From Paragordius varius (Eukaryota > Nematomorpha): DNA of 64,000 nt. Under the pieces are notes generated by a model, which searched no databases, had not been told where the DNA came from, and worked only from the letters and a program-made list of their open reading frames with translations. A program made the position numbers and the translations under genes. Of the stretch, positions 49,661 to 63,474 are shown piece after piece. Every line of letters starts with the position of its first letter. Positions within the stretch are counted from its first letter, which is position 1. The stretch lies in assembly GCA_964247055.1 (NCBI GenBank), contig OZ176052.1, forward strand, positions 9,920,001 to 9,984,000. The letters are read 5' to 3'.

Positions 49661-50587
49661 CGCCTAAACACGGGACGTGTTCAATAATATTTTGACTTTT
49701 TAACACTATTTCGTTAGCACGTGTTATAAATTAACATTGTATGTAAATATTGGTTAGAATAAATCTGCGCCTTTATCTCATAAGGTAGAATGAAATTTAT
49801 TTTATATAATCTTTATATAAAAGAAGTTAGCTAAATTAAATATGAGAGGTAGTAGATAATACAAAGTAATGTATGGATAATAAAAAATAATCAATGTATA
49901 TATAGAAGGGGATTAATTGATTGTGTCACTGGTGTTACATTCATCATTAGTTATATGCAGTATTCATATATAAATATACAATATATATTAATAAAGCACA
50001 TTTTTACTTATATTAAAGCTAAAGCTAACTATCATCTCCAATTATAAATGAGTATTAATTACACTTTTTTACCTTTCGACTTTTTAATCAGATTATTACA
50101 TTTTGGTTTCAAGAACAATATTTAAATTTTTGGTAAAGCTTATAATAATCTGTCGTATATTTTTGGTATTTTCTTTTGTTTTTATATAAATCATAAATAT
50201 GCTACCTGAGTACATTGATTAACAAATGCAAAATCATATAAAAATATGCATATCCCCAATATAAAAAAGTAATTATCCATATACTAATTAATAAAATTAA
50301 AATACTTGAACTAATAGCGTTGTGTTGCATAGATAAATTTCATATTTATATTCCCTGAATCATATATAATAATTGCATTATAAATTGATGTGCATGATTG
50401 GTTAATAATATTATTATTAAATCCCTAAAAAGATACCCGTATGTTTGAACAATTTATGTTAAATTTATGTTTATAATAAACAAATTTTTATATGTCTAGA
50501 CTGCTAGAATCCAATAAAAATGATATATAGATATGTAGTGAATTTCTATATAAAGTCGCATGTATCATCATTACCATCTTGGATATG
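49661..50587. other. Flank between tandem array and HR3 3' end
   Basis: AT-rich; no gene seen. It should contain the HR3 3' UTR. Confidence 0.5.
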
Positions 50588-51075
50588 TTAGGTCTCATTT
50601 GAAAAAAGTTCCTTGTGCAAGGCTGGCAAACTGAGTTTCGAATTTTTTTGTCGAAAAGTGTTGACTAATTGAATATGAAAATGGGAAATAGTCCTAAGCC
50701 TATCGAGTATATGTAGCAATTTCCCCAACGTCGATTCGAAATCCAGAGAGTGGTTATAACGAATTTCGTGTGCCAATGTCTTGAATAATTTATCGTTCAT
50801 ACTTCGGATCGTATGCTTTTCCCGTAAATCATCGCCAACATCTGTGGTATATACAGCAAAAATTCGCTTGTCATAAAAATAAGCCATTAAAATTGCATAG
50901 CTAAATCTAAAAAGTAATCCCTATCGTTTATTTAATCCTATTTATATATGTTAAGCTTCAGACAAGGGTAATCACATAAAAATCAGAACTATCACAAGCA
51001 TATCCCCTCTTAAGATTTTAATATACAGCTTGACTTTATGTAATTCATAGTTTCATAATGCATGGGTCTAACGTT

Positions 51076-51122
<47 letters not shown>

Positions 51123-54100
51123 TGTGTGCAATTATTTTAACAATATATTTTTTTTCATGATATAGCTTATGACCAGCGTATTTATTTGCCATTAAAGTTT
51201 TTATTTGTTTACGACCTATTTTTTAAATATTGAAGGAAAATCAAAAGCGGGCAAAAATGAAAATTAAGGATAATTCAAAAAATAAAAATAAAATTTGAAT
51301 ATTATGGTTTATTATCATTTAATGAGATATTCCAATATATAAATAGACTAAAATCCTATAGTTGGGGTTTCTATAAAATCTCAGCTCAAAAGATGGCGTT
51401 CTTTTAACACACAAATTTTTCTATAAAACTGGATTAAAATATTTTTTTTTTAATTATCTAGCTAATTTAACATTCAAATTTTATTCAGTAAAAATACGTA
51501 TAAAAAAACTAAAAATATTGTTTTTTATTTTTTCATTTTTTTTTCATCTGGTTTTGAATGTAAAAAAATTTATAATGATTTATTTTGGAATCTCAAAATG
51601 AACAGGGAGTTATAAAGTATATAATTTGTGCAAAATAGGATTTAAAAGTAGTAGAATATCAACCAAAAATCCTTACGAATCCCTGTAACAAGTCTGTTTA
51701 AGACAAATTAATATTTTTATTAGGATTCGTACGGATTTTTGGTTGATTTTCTACTAATTTTAAATTTTATTTTGAATGAAATATATACTTTATAATTCCC
51801 ACTCATGTAAGATTCCAAAATAAAACACTATGAAATTTTTATTAACTTATAAACCAGATGACAAAAAAATGAAAAAATAAAAAATAATATTTTTTGGTTT
51901 TATTTTGATATATAAGTTTTTTTTACTGAATAAAATATGAATATTAAGATTTTAATAGTGAGTTTAGCTAGCAAATAATTAAAAAAAATATTTTAATGTA
52001 GTTTCATAAAAAATTTTTGTCTTTTAAGTGTGAAAGAAAAACGCCATCTTTACCTGATATTTTATAGAAACTCAAAATATATGATCAAAATGATAATAAA
52101 CCATATATCCTTAATTATCCTTAATTTAGTTTTTAGCCGATTTCGATTTTCTCACAATATTTCAAAAACTAAGTTGTCAACAAATAAAAAATTTTGCGGC
52201 AAATGAATTCGCTGATCGTAAGCAATTTCATGAAATAAAAATTTTTTTGTTAAAAAAATTAACCCTCTTTTTTGCACACCGTATATATATAAGGGGTGAC
52301 CAAACGGTCGACCGCGGTCGACTTCGTGATCTCGAGATTTTAAAACGTAACCGCCTGAAATTTTTTTAAAAAAAATGTAAAATATATTTTTGTATATTTT
52401 GTAAAATTATAATTTATTCTTTGTGTTTAAAAAATTCACTTGTTAAAATATATTAAACTTATTTAATATTAATAATATTTATTTAATCATAAGTATTTTA
52501 ATTGAACTTTAAATTATTCGTAATTTCCTTATAAATTTTGATTTAGCAAAAAAACACCCTTTATATTTTAATATAATTAAAGCCCGGAACAGGGTTGGTA
52601 TTTGGAAGTTTAATTGGAGGCCTGGTTCTTTGAAATTCAAAAATGAAACGGGGGTAAAATTTTGAGACCGGAACAGGGGTTTCCTTAAAGAAGTTACGGT
52701 TTCCGAAACCGAGTCATTTGGAATCGGTTCCATTTTGCTTCCCGACTCTTCATCAAATGATTATTCAGAAAGTTTATTTCATTAATATCGAAATAAGTTC
52801 TTTATCAGTAGATCAAAAAATCTGCCTAAAAAATATGACTGTGGTCGTCTTCAAGTGTTAAAAGGAGATCAGAAAATGTCAGCATGGTAATTCCGTTTTA
52901 TTTGGATGCGAGAAAAATGTCATATGATCAATCATTTAAAAAAAATTCAACAACAAATTTTAGTCTTGTGATGGGAAAGCCGAAAAAATGTTATTATTCA
53001 ATCATATTTAAATAATAATAATATAAACATTTTGGCGGTAGAACCGGAACCGGGCTGTTCCCGCAACAATGAAATAGGGCCCTGCTATGTGTTTTCGGTT
53101 CCGGTTCGTAAGCCAGGTCAATGGATAAGCAGTTCAACTGTTATACATATTAATTAGTTTTACCCATTTTTCCGAATCGAAACGAGGAAAAATGGAAGAA
53201 ATTTTTATAATTTTTTTGATATAATTTATACATATTAAAACTATTTTTTATAACAAAATAATTTAATTTTAAACACAATTTTTATGATTTAGCTAATAAC
53301 CTATTGTAATAGTATAAAACAAGTTACTTTTAGCTCCTAGGACAATACAAGCAGTAAATAAAGCGTATTCCGAAAATGTTAGTCTTAACTCCATAAGCTC
53401 TGAAACCACTTCCGATATATCATCAATAAATTGAGCTTCTTCATTTTTAATACTGATATGTTTGAAAGATTTAAACGGAAGCCAATGATAACTCGAGTTA
53501 GGGATATTAGAATTATGGATTTGAGAATTTACTTTGAAAGTCAATGGATACAATACATGGCATTCCGTGCTATCAGAACTAAAAGTAAAACGATTCGGTA
53601 ATTAAAAAACCCTGTTAAAAGTTATGAGTGATAAAATATCGATTGTGTAACGCTATCAAAAACACGGTCTCTGTCTAATAAGATATTTATAATACCCTAC
53701 TAAATAGTAATTAAGTTTAACTCATAACATTATTTATTCCATTAAATTTGAATAGATTTTGTAAAAATTACAAATCAAATGAAAAATAACTTAATTTACT
53801 TTAATGTCCAAAATTATTGTCGTGAATATTTTTATTTTGAAAAAAATTAATTTAATATTCACACCACCTTAGAAAATTTAATCTAACTTATATTTGTCCA
53901 TTATCAGTCTAAATATTATTAATTTATATTACTTTTTTAATGATTCTTGATGTTCGAATTCGGTTGCGGTTGTATCAGCCGTCGGCTCTCTCTTCATATG
54001 TAATGCCAGCCAAACTAATACCATCTCGAAATTGCTAGATTTTAACAGAACAATTTGATCATCTTGGGGTAGTATCATGAACCCTGGCACCATTTTAACA

Positions 54101-57100
54101 AATTCTATAATGTTTTGAATGAGCATAGTCAATTTATCTGCACAATCTACCCATCGTTCTTCGTATGACATATTTAACCATTTTAACATTACTGTCTGGG
54201 GGACTCTATTTGTAATGGTTTCTTCATTACAATTTGAGTCACTGTATCTGTCATCTAAATTTGGCGCGTGATTTCGACTATTATCACCATTATTGTTTTT
54301 GTTTGAATCTACCCGTATAATTATACGAGAATATGCAGCACTGAGCGTTTCAATCAATAATTCATCTACAAAACAATTAAAAGAAATAATTAACCATTGA
54401 AATTATTTTTATTTGAACTTGATTTTTTTTGAATATTTATCACGTATATATTAATGTTTGTCCGGAATAGAATCGGAATTTTTTGGGAGCTACATACGCT
54501 CTAGTCATTAATATAATAAATTTAATAAAGTATTTAACTCTAAATTTACGCAAAACTAAATTCAATGTTGAAAACAAGGATACCAGGCTTATTATTGTGT
54601 TTTTAGTATTGGATTTGTAATTCTTTCAAAAAAAATTTATATTATCACTAAAAATTTAAGCGAATTTCAGGCACAAGCTCTGAACAAAAAATAAAATGCT
54701 TTTAATCAAATCATAATTTTATGTAAATTATATTAAAATTTTGTTGGAACAATTGGGATAAAAATTGCTTAAAATCTGCATGTGTTTAATAGCAAAAAGC
54801 CGTTAATGATTTTAATATTAAACAAAATAATTAAATTTATTTAAAATGTTCCATCTATTACATTTTTATAATTAGCACCTGTTTAGGTATTTTGCACCTA
54901 ATTATATAACAAGTTTTACTATTTTAACACTACATGCTCCATTTTATAAAATCACATCTTCATTATTCGTTAAAGACATCTTTTTGATAATTTGGTTCAT
55001 TCATATCTTCAGCGGCAACATATAGGTGGAAACATGATCATCACGCATAACAAAAAATAAAAGTTTGTCATATAAAATTTAACCAAAACCTCTCTACCTT
55101 AGATTTATGCGTCTATATTTAATAAACAATTTACTAAACTTTAGTGAATATTAAAAATGTTTGTTAAACAATCGCGGCTTTTTTGCGATTTATGAGCACG
55201 CACAAGAGAGACTTAATTAAAAATGCGGTACCAAATGCATAAATCAACGATGACACTCTTTTTTCTGCCATCACCAAAAACCAACATATAAAAAATGCCT
55301 ATTTATCGCCCCCTATTATGGCAAGCGGGACATGTTCCCCTCACTACGTCATTGTGCAACGATAGACTTTATACAAGATGTGTCAAAGGTACACAAAGCA
55401 TTTGATAACATATTTGTTTGATTAAATTTTATAAACATATTAATAAAATCAAAAAGTTTGATTTTAGGCTTTTAATCTTTGTAAAAGATTAATTATGAAA
55501 GTAAAATTTCATTTAATTACATATGGAAAAGATAAAACGATTTAGATATCATCATGTCCAAATCTTAGGTTATCCTAAAGGATGAACAATGTTTGTTACC
55601 TATAGGTAAAAGTGGAGATGGATTTGTAAAAAGGTTTAAATAGGTTGGCATATGATTTGAAAATGGCAGAAGCCTTATCTCTTCCTTATCATCATGAAAA
55701 ACAGAGGTTGTACTATCAGGTTGATATTCACCATTAGAACTGCTAATTGATACGTTACGATCTAGAAAATCAAAACAAGTACCAATTTAAATAATTCTGT
55801 TTGTTTAAATTATAAAAATTTGGTTATTCAATTAGAAAGTTTTGTTATATTGTGGAAACAAAAATATATATTACCTTTTATGCGAGATTCGCAATTCTTA
55901 TATAAAGGTAGAACGGTTTGGTTTGGAGAATCGGGTAATAAACCATGGCAACTGAGCCCACTTGTGCGCCTTGGAAACTCATCTTCGTGAGAGAGTGAGA
56001 TACCACTATCACCTATAGGACCTATGACCAAATCATTGTTTATTGTACCGTTCACCGAATGTTGGTGATTACCGTTAAAATCAGAAACGGAGATTTCACT
56101 TCCTTCGTTAGATAGGGATTGAGTTGTATCTCGGTATGAATTTTTGTTTTTCACGTCGTCATTTATGGGTTGTTGAGAAGTTTTGGCTGAAGGTAAGGAC
56201 AAATGTCGATTAGGTGATTTCCCATCTCCCAAAGAACCGTCTGCCGATGATGACCCACATGATGAAAATTGTTGATGCCTTCCAGAATATTGTAATTCAC
56301 TTTGCTGTATGTCTGGCGTTGGAATTAATGAAGAGGTTCCACTTACCTGTTCTTTTTCATCATATAAATGGCCATTTTTCATTTCGAAAGCATTTCCCCC
56401 ATTACGTAAAGGGTAATATTTTGGAGCGTTATTATGTCCTTGCATAGATTGGTGTGGATATAAAAATTCATGATCTTCACCGTTTATGTTTTTGGATAAC
56501 TGATTATTGGTACTTTGCAAATATTGATCCAATATTTCGTATTGTTCCCTGCGATAACATGATTTAAAAATTATTACATTGGTAAAAGTATTTTTTTAGC
56601 CCAGAAAATTTCTATTTTAAAGGGGTTATTTAAAACATACTTTTTTATTAAGACTTCGATATGAGTAAATAATATAGAAGTTCAATAAATTAAATAAATC
56701 GTTCGAGATCTTTTATTGGCGAGATGTAATTGATTAAAAATGACCAAATTAAATTTAATTTTTTCAAAAAGATCATATCATGCCATTGAGCTTCACCAAA
56801 AATAACCAATCTGACTCACGCTGCAGTATTTTACAACCAAAAGCAAATGCATATGTACTGTATGTATGAATAAGGTTATTATATACACAGGGCACAAAAT
56901 GGGTATTATAAAAACATCCTTATAATATATATTCTAGATAAATGTATCAGGATTATTATGGTGCTTGTGGTTTTGGGCCCTACGAGTGATTTAATAAGTT
57001 CATTTCGACTTTTATGGTAAGTACTCTATATCGATCGCAAAATTTGCGCACACCACCTAAATAAAATCGTTTGGCAAAAGCTAAATGTCTCATTCCAAAA

Positions 57101-60100
57101 ATAACATTAAAATGTATCTATCATATTAAAAAAGTAAAAATATTTTTTTACAAAATTTAATTAGATATGGGCTCTGATACCCATCAAAAATGGGCAAGTT
57201 TTCCAAAATAAGAGTTTTTAATATATGATTGGGTCATCAAAAAAATTATTTTACAATGCATAATTAGTTTAAAATTTATATTTATGCAAATTTTGTTGGA
57301 GCATACATCACACTGTTTTGAGGCATGGTGGAAACGGTCGGTATAAAAAAATTATAAGATATGATAAAAACATTTTTTCTATATAATTCGAGGATCCTGA
57401 ACTCTTCGCGTCAAAATTTTGTTTAAAATATTCCCACGCCTTTAAATTTATGTTGATTTCAAATTGTCTTTTTAAGAAAATTCACCAAAATTTAAGAAAA
57501 CGCAGATTTAACACAGAGGCGTAGCTTGCCTTTCTGGCGCACTATACATGAATCTGTGATAGCGCCCCTCCCCATCCATGCAACCCCTCTCTTATTTAAA
57601 AATAATCAAATTCACTAAATGGGTGATTTTCTATGTTTTTTTATAAAATATGAACTTTAATACCTATTTTTCTGATATAAAATTAATTTTTTTATAAAAT
57701 CCGGTGCCCGGTGAGCCAGTCCCCCTCCCACTAACTACGCCAATGATTTCGCATAAAATTCAAGGGTGATAAAAATCGGCATAGAATTTTAGTAAACTGT
57801 TTTTGTACATTAAGGCGTTTGCCGTTTCCATCATGCTTCAAAATATTACAAGGTAGGCTTCAACGAGCTGTTAAGCAAAACCATTTTTTGAAGTCAAAAA
57901 GCATATATTAAATTTTTTTATTGCGCAATCTCGGCATGTTTGTCTTTTTTTAAGATTTGTCATTTTAGTAAGAAAAAAATTGGAACTTTGCGAGTCCACA
58001 TCTAAAAATTAAAATTTTATAAAATATTATTTTGTTTTTTCAGGGCTTCGAACCCGTTTAAAAAAAGTGGAACCCGAACCGAACTGGTTGATGAACAGTT
58101 AGAATCGGAACCAGTCTTCTTTCTAAGAATTTCAAAATGAAACCAGAGTGATTTTTGAAATTTATGAACCGCTACCGGGGTGGCTCCTAAGAAGATGAAA
58201 GCAGCCTATGTATATAATTTTAATATAATAATATGGTTTTACTTTTTAAATATATTTTATAATATATTTTAAGGATGGCTTTTGGTATGAAGCATTTGGC
58301 TTTCATTAAAATTTTTTTTATTTTTAGATATGGACAAGCTACCAAGGTACGAATACCTTTTTTATATCATTCGGGTACATACAAAAGCATCATCATAATC
58401 CTAATATATTTTCCATGAGAAATATAATTCATCAGGATTTTATTATATTCCTAGATTTTGTGCGCTTTGTAATCAAATCCAAAAATGATATTAAACACAC
58501 ATTCAAATTGCAAATCGAATATTTATTATAGAAAAAAAATATTGTCTAATAGTCTATCTGCTTCAATAGAAATTTGCTTTTATAGAATTTGACTCTTTCA
58601 ATTAATGTTTATTATAATAATCCAAGGTCGCTCGATGGTTTAAGCCAAGGGTGTTCAACACGCGGCGCTCCAACATATTTTAGCCGCGAGAAATTTAAAA
58701 AAAAACGATTAAGTAAAATTGAATTTCTTTTACAAATTTTCAGAATAATTCTTTCTAATTCTGGCAATTAAATATCAAATGTTAAAATAAATAGTAGTTT
58801 TTACAGTCTTATGTTTGAAATTTAATAAAATGCCCCAATATTTTGCCAATGTTGGATTTTTAGATTCTAAATTGTTGCCTGCAAAGCCATCTATGCTCAC
58901 CCGTGGTTTACACATATGGATTGCATATGTTGCATTAATCAAACAGTATTTTTTGAGGTTCAATTAACAAGTAAGGGCTTTATTTTATATTTTTCACATC
59001 GAGTCTACTGTTTGATCGGTGCATCTACAACTTTGAACTGCACCGAAATAAACCACGGATGAAATTAACACCTCTCTTCCTCACATAATAGCCCTAATCG
59101 TTAATAATGAATTATTTAAATTTGTTAAAATAAAAGCCTACTCTAATAGTAATCAGGTTTAAAACTGTTTCTAATGTCAAATCAAATAATTATTTCTATA
59201 ATCCGATTAAAGTCGATATATAAATAAATTTGAATATAAATACCCATTATTATAATCTTTTCCATTCGCATTATGCAGATGGGAACCGTTGTGTTTTGAT
59301 GTTGTGCCATTGTTCTTTAAAGTATTTTCTGGCTTTGATCTATGAGAATCTGAATTAGTAGTTGTGCCATTATCTTTCTTATTGCCATTGATATAGGGTG
59401 GCGTAAAGGCGTTTTCTTTTGCATGATAATCGGCAAAATACGAATTTCCATTCTCCATATTATTGTTGTTATTCGCATTAACATTATTTTGGTGTTGCAG
59501 GAAATTTGTTCCGTTTTGTTTAGGGGGCGGCACACTATTGGTAGTATTTAGATTAGTAGGGGTCATATTACCTACACCGAGATAATTTGTAAAACCGGCA
59601 AGTTGCATGAGTGGATTTCCACTCCCGCCAGGGAAATGTGTTGATGTTGGATCATCGTGGCTACTATGAAAGCCATTTAAATAGGATGCATCACTTAAAC
59701 CCCTTGAAAGCACGGGTGGTGTGCTATTATTATGCAGCAAATTACCATAACCGTTTCCTATAAAAAAAATTATTGGAGTTATTATTTGTTTATATTTAAT
59801 TTACAATAAAAATTGAAATCATAGAGACAAAACGTAAAAACTTAACCTTTTTTTCATATATAAAATCAAATTACAATTAAATATCCAATTTATAGTGTTT
59901 CCAATTTACATCTCTATTTCATACTTTGTAATTTGAAACAATGCGTTATATTCAAAAAAGTATAAAAAAGTAGAGCGTTTTGAAAAAAATTGCCTTTATG
60001 TTTTTACGTTTTGTCTCTATAATTTTAAATTTTTACGGTAATTCTTTTATTAGTGTAATTATTGGCGATTCTCTTGACAAATCTCGCAAATATTTACATA

Positions 60101-61838
60101 ATTCTTCTAACCAAAAAATTGGAATCACCCAATTTTCACATATTAACATCTTATGCATATGATATAACTCGAACGTTTACCAATTTCAAATTTTAAAACA
60201 TTTTTACTTCAAATAAAACAATTTATAGTATATGTGAATACCATTGTAAAAATTATTTGATAGGGGGTGATTCATGGGTAGAGAATGACGATGTCCCAAA
60301 TGGTTACCATTTTGATGGTTATGAGATGAGGCCAGCCCATTGCCATTGATGGCGTGTAAAGAGGAACCATGATGTCCATATGCGTGATAATTGTTTGAGG
60401 ATGCGGAACCAAATTGTTGTTGAATTTGTTTGATTTTTTCTTGATGATAACGTGCCTCATCTTCTACCACTTCACGTTGTTTTTTAGACATGCGACCAAA
60501 TTTTACGGCTTTTTTATAAGAATTTATATAGGTTATAATTCACTAAATTATGGTAAAAGAAAACGGTTATAACATGCTATAAAATCAACTATCTTATAGT
60601 ATAAATATAACAACAGTTTTTAGGGTAAAAATATCTTCATTATCCTTATGTAATACTGTGTTTTGGCTATGCAGCGAGGTAAGAGATATACATATTTTTT
60701 CTTCATTATTCTGTGGTTTATTTTTTTTAATAGTTTTGTTGATAGCCAATATAAATTCAGCCATTAGAAAAGCAACATATGTACCTAAAATATATGCTTT
60801 ACAACCAATTTGTTGGCTGCAATTTCGGAGATATAACCCCTGATAAGCTTCTTTGAAAAACAGAGTCTATAAACTAATTGGATCATGCTGATCATCATGC
60901 ACTTAAGCAATTTTTAAACAAGGGCTTAATTTTTGAGTTATAATCGTTTGAGATTCAGAATTTTTTTCATAAACGTAGATTATAATTAATTATAATGTAT
61001 TATCAAGTAAAATTTAAAATTAATGAAATTTTAATTAAAATAATTAAATTTAAAAATTCTGTAAAAAGAGATCGGTATGCGGATAAATGACTTATGATTT
61101 TTTCCAAAATCGTGTTCAAGATGGGGGTTCACTGTAAATGTATGACACATATATGCTTTTGAATTTTACATAAAAATTTATATAGTTATTGTGGAGAATG
61201 TTTTACCATCACGAGACATTCCCAGTGCGATGCATTTTTGTAGCCTGCAATATTGACATCGATTTCGATTAACGCGGTCTATCATACAAGTCTTTTGTCT
61301 TGGACATTGATAACTCACAACACTAGATTGACTCCGTCTGAAAAAACCCTGTATAGCGCATAACAAATTTTAATATACATTATTCAAATGCGTAAATTTC
61401 ACCGACCTAATATTATGGTACTATTGTTTATACACAGAATTTTTAAATTTATACATTTTACTGAATCCAATTTTCTAATAATATAATTGTTTAATATATT
61501 ATATGGTTGTTTTTTTATTAAAATGTGCATACACTTGAACATTAAGGTAGTTATGCGTTAGCAATTTAAATTCAACAATTCTAAGAGCCATATTAAAGCC
61601 GGCAAAAAGTTTAAATGCCATTCATTAACTTTAGAAAGCTCGATTTGGCTTGAGCTTTATCAATGAAGTTTGTCGCTCTTTATCATAATATTAACCATGT
61701 ATTAATTTTGACATATATTTATTAATTAAAAATAAATATTTTGCAATGTTACCTTACACCCCTCACAGGTTATGACTCCGTAATGGACCCCAGAAGATTT
61801 GTCACCACACACTTTGCATGGTATTATCTCAATTTGAG
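50588..61838 (-). CDS. HR3: Nuclear receptor HR3/ROR (NR1F), nine exons, 5' end missing
   Basis: Nuclear ligand-regulated transcription factor; in insects HR3 acts in the ecdysone cascade. Exons in transcript order: 61838-61753, 61348-61207, 60508-60242, 59757-59244, 56548-55875, 55761-55600, 54365-53933, 53578-53328, 50841-50588. All are GT-AG and in phase, giving about 926 residues. Finger 1 is [20 protein letters not shown] with P-box CEGCKG; finger 2 has [20 protein letters not shown] and [11 protein letters not shown]. The HR3-specific extension is [18 protein letters not shown] hinge of about 440 residues is rich in Asn, His and Ser. The ligand-binding domain has [60 protein letters not shown], and ends in an AF-2-like helix LHKELF. 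Two low-complexity inserts enlarge it. Introns are 113-2695 nt and carry transposons. Exons for the N-terminus lie beyond this window or were not recognised. Confidence 0.95.
51078..51121. repeat. (AT)n microsatellite
   Basis: Pure AT run abutting foldback family C copy 2. Confidence 0.9.
51122..52281. mobile_element. Palindromic foldback element family C, copy 2 (1.16 kb)
   Basis: Same family as 27197-28398: CTGTGTGCA at the left, inverted TTTGCACACCG at the right, TA on each side, and the same GGCAAATGAATTCGCTGATC block near the right end. The centre is almost self-complementary (GAATCCCTGTAACA / TTAGGATTCGTACGG). It lies in the last HR3 intron. Confidence 0.8.
52291..52360. mobile_element. 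hAT-like terminus with a 16-bp perfect palindrome
   Basis: GGGGTGACCAAACGG is followed by the palindrome GTCGACCGCGGTCGAC at 52307-52322, very GC-rich for this genome. Similar starts are common in hAT elements. Confidence 0.45.
52570..53094. mobile_element. hAT-like fragment rich in GGAACCGG motifs
   Basis: Contains CCCGGAACAGGG, GGTTTCCGAAACCG, GGAATCGGTTCC and GAACCGGAACCGGG, and ends GGGCCCTG, the inverse of a CAGGGC terminus. Related fragments lie at 58041 and 62130-62567. Confidence 0.45.
57514..57745. mobile_element. hAT-type MITE, 232 bp, nested in the family A foldback
   Basis: Ends CAGAGGCGTAGCTTGCC and, inverted, CATTGGCGTAGTTAGTGGG. Flanking octamers ATTTAACA (57506-57513) and ATTTCGCA (57746-57753) match at six of eight positions, a worn 8-bp target duplication. 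Confidence 0.7.
58041..58220. mobile_element. hAT-like fragment, CAGGGCTTCGAACCC terminus
   Basis: A CAGGGC terminus followed by AACCGAACTGG, GAATCGGAACCAG and GAACCGCTACCGGGG. Same family as 52570-53094 and 62130-62567. Confidence 0.45.
58646..58905. mobile_element. hAT-type MITE, 260 bp
   Basis: Left end CAAGGGTGTTCAACACGCGG, inverted right end CACGGGTGAGC. Flanking octamers GTTTAAGC and GTTTACAC agree at six of eight positions. Confidence 0.6.
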
Positions 61839-62129
61839 CTAAAAATATATAAATGTATCAGCACAATATCTTTTGTAGTAATTAAAATATACGATTTCCT
61901 TAACATAATATGTATGATTTCCAAAGGATATAACTACAGTTTTAGTAATTCTAAAGCAGGTTTATATTTTGTTAATTTAAAATTATCTGCATATTAATGT
62001 ATGACCTGGCAATAAATTCGTGTTACGTGAATCAAGTTAGGGATTAGGTAAAAATTTGATCTGTTTGTTTAAAAGAGCTGTAACGGTTGTTGTGCCATTT
62101 TTAATCTTAAAATAAAATTTGTTTAACGA
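61839..62129. other. Upstream HR3 intron or flank
   Basis: Begins with the AG acceptor of the first zinc-finger exon on the minus strand. No further exon was recognised here or up to 64000. Confidence 0.5.
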
Positions 62130-62567
62130 ATATTTAACTGGAATCTGAACACGGGAAAATGGAACCATTTGAAATGTTTCAGGGACAGTTACAACCGAAA
62201 CAAACAGGGGTTCAAAATTAAAATGCCGTGGTGGTGCGCAAGAAAATTGAAACAGATCAGGGATAGTCTCTAAAGGATTTAAGTAGTTTTGAATATTTCT
62301 ACAAAGAATCTCCTATAACTATCTATGACGTAAAGTGTCTTTTTCAATTTAATAATAAACCGTAATGTGATTATTCGCGAAACAACAGATATTTTAACCA
62401 ATTTTATTTTTAAAAGGTATAAAAGCCCAATGAATTATGATCATAATTTTGAACACATTTTAATACAACTTTAATTATGGAAACCACCTGTTTGGATGGA
62501 ACCGGGGTTGCTCCTCAAGGGTTGGAGCTGAGGTGAAAAAATGGAAAAAATTTGGTTGAAAGCCCTG
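62130..62567. mobile_element. hAT-like fragment, GGAACC-rich, ending GCCCTG
   Basis: Contains GGAACCGGGGTTGCTCCTCA and ends AAAGCCCTG, the inverse of CAGGGCTTT. The left end is unclear. Confidence 0.45.
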
Positions 62568-63379
62568 ATTTATTATAAGTTATGATCTGCCGAAAATTAT
62601 CTTGAAAACATCGGTAAAACATATTTATGACTTTAATACAAATCATACACATCATGCCTTTCAATACAAATTTGCATGACTACCCCAGACTCATTTAAAA
62701 TTGCAGATATTCGAATGAGATGGAGACTATGCGGAAAAATCAATTAAACGTAAATTAGTTAAATTAAAATCTAATTATTGCATTTCGATCGGATAAATTT
62801 CGCTTAATTTATCAGGTACCTCTTGTTTACGATGAATATTATAGTACGAATTCTAATTTATTTTTTCTTTTTTGACCCCTATTCTGTGTCCAAATTAACT
62901 TTAGCGCATTTAAGTCTAATATTTGTTCAATGCTGATGGTGTATTGCAAAACTATACACTTAAACTAAATGGGAAAGAAAATTTCTATTTTAAAAATTTT
63001 TAAATCTGTTCTTTGCCTGCTTCAATGACAATCCTGCTATAATAATATATATAACGACACAACACGTCTTTATTATGTTTTATTTTTTTTCAAATAAATT
63101 TAATTTATTAAATAAAATAATAATACATTGTATGATTAAAATTTTTAGTGGTAGTAATAATAAAAACATAAAATAGGACAATAAAAATGCGTGTTATCCA
63201 TGTAAAGAAAATCAAATAGCTTAAAGGTCACATATTACCTATAAAAAATAACAAAATAATATAATAATATTACCTTTATGTTTATCAAGGTAGTTTAATC
63301 ATCGAAGTAAATTTTTTGCAAAAACCGAAAAATTATATTACATATATTATTGTTTATGGAATTTAAATTTAACCTTTAC

Positions 63380-63435
63380 TAATTGTTCACCAATAAAACA
63401 ATGCACAAAATCGGGGAGTATAATAAATATGCTGA

Positions 63436-63474
<39 letters not shown>

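Larger units (their letters stand above)
56880..58500. mobile_element. Inverted pair of repeat family A (foldback), with nested insertion
   Basis: A plus-orientation arm starts near 56885 (GGGCACAAAATGGG, GGTGCTTGTGGTTTTGGGCC, GAGGCATGGTGGAAACGGTC). The inverse of the same landmarks follows: GCCGTTTCCATCATGCTTCA near 57818 and CTAGATTTTGTGCGCTTTG near 58450. This is the same palindromic architecture as the 1-2180 element. It lies in the 2.7-kb HR3 intron. Confidence 0.65.
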
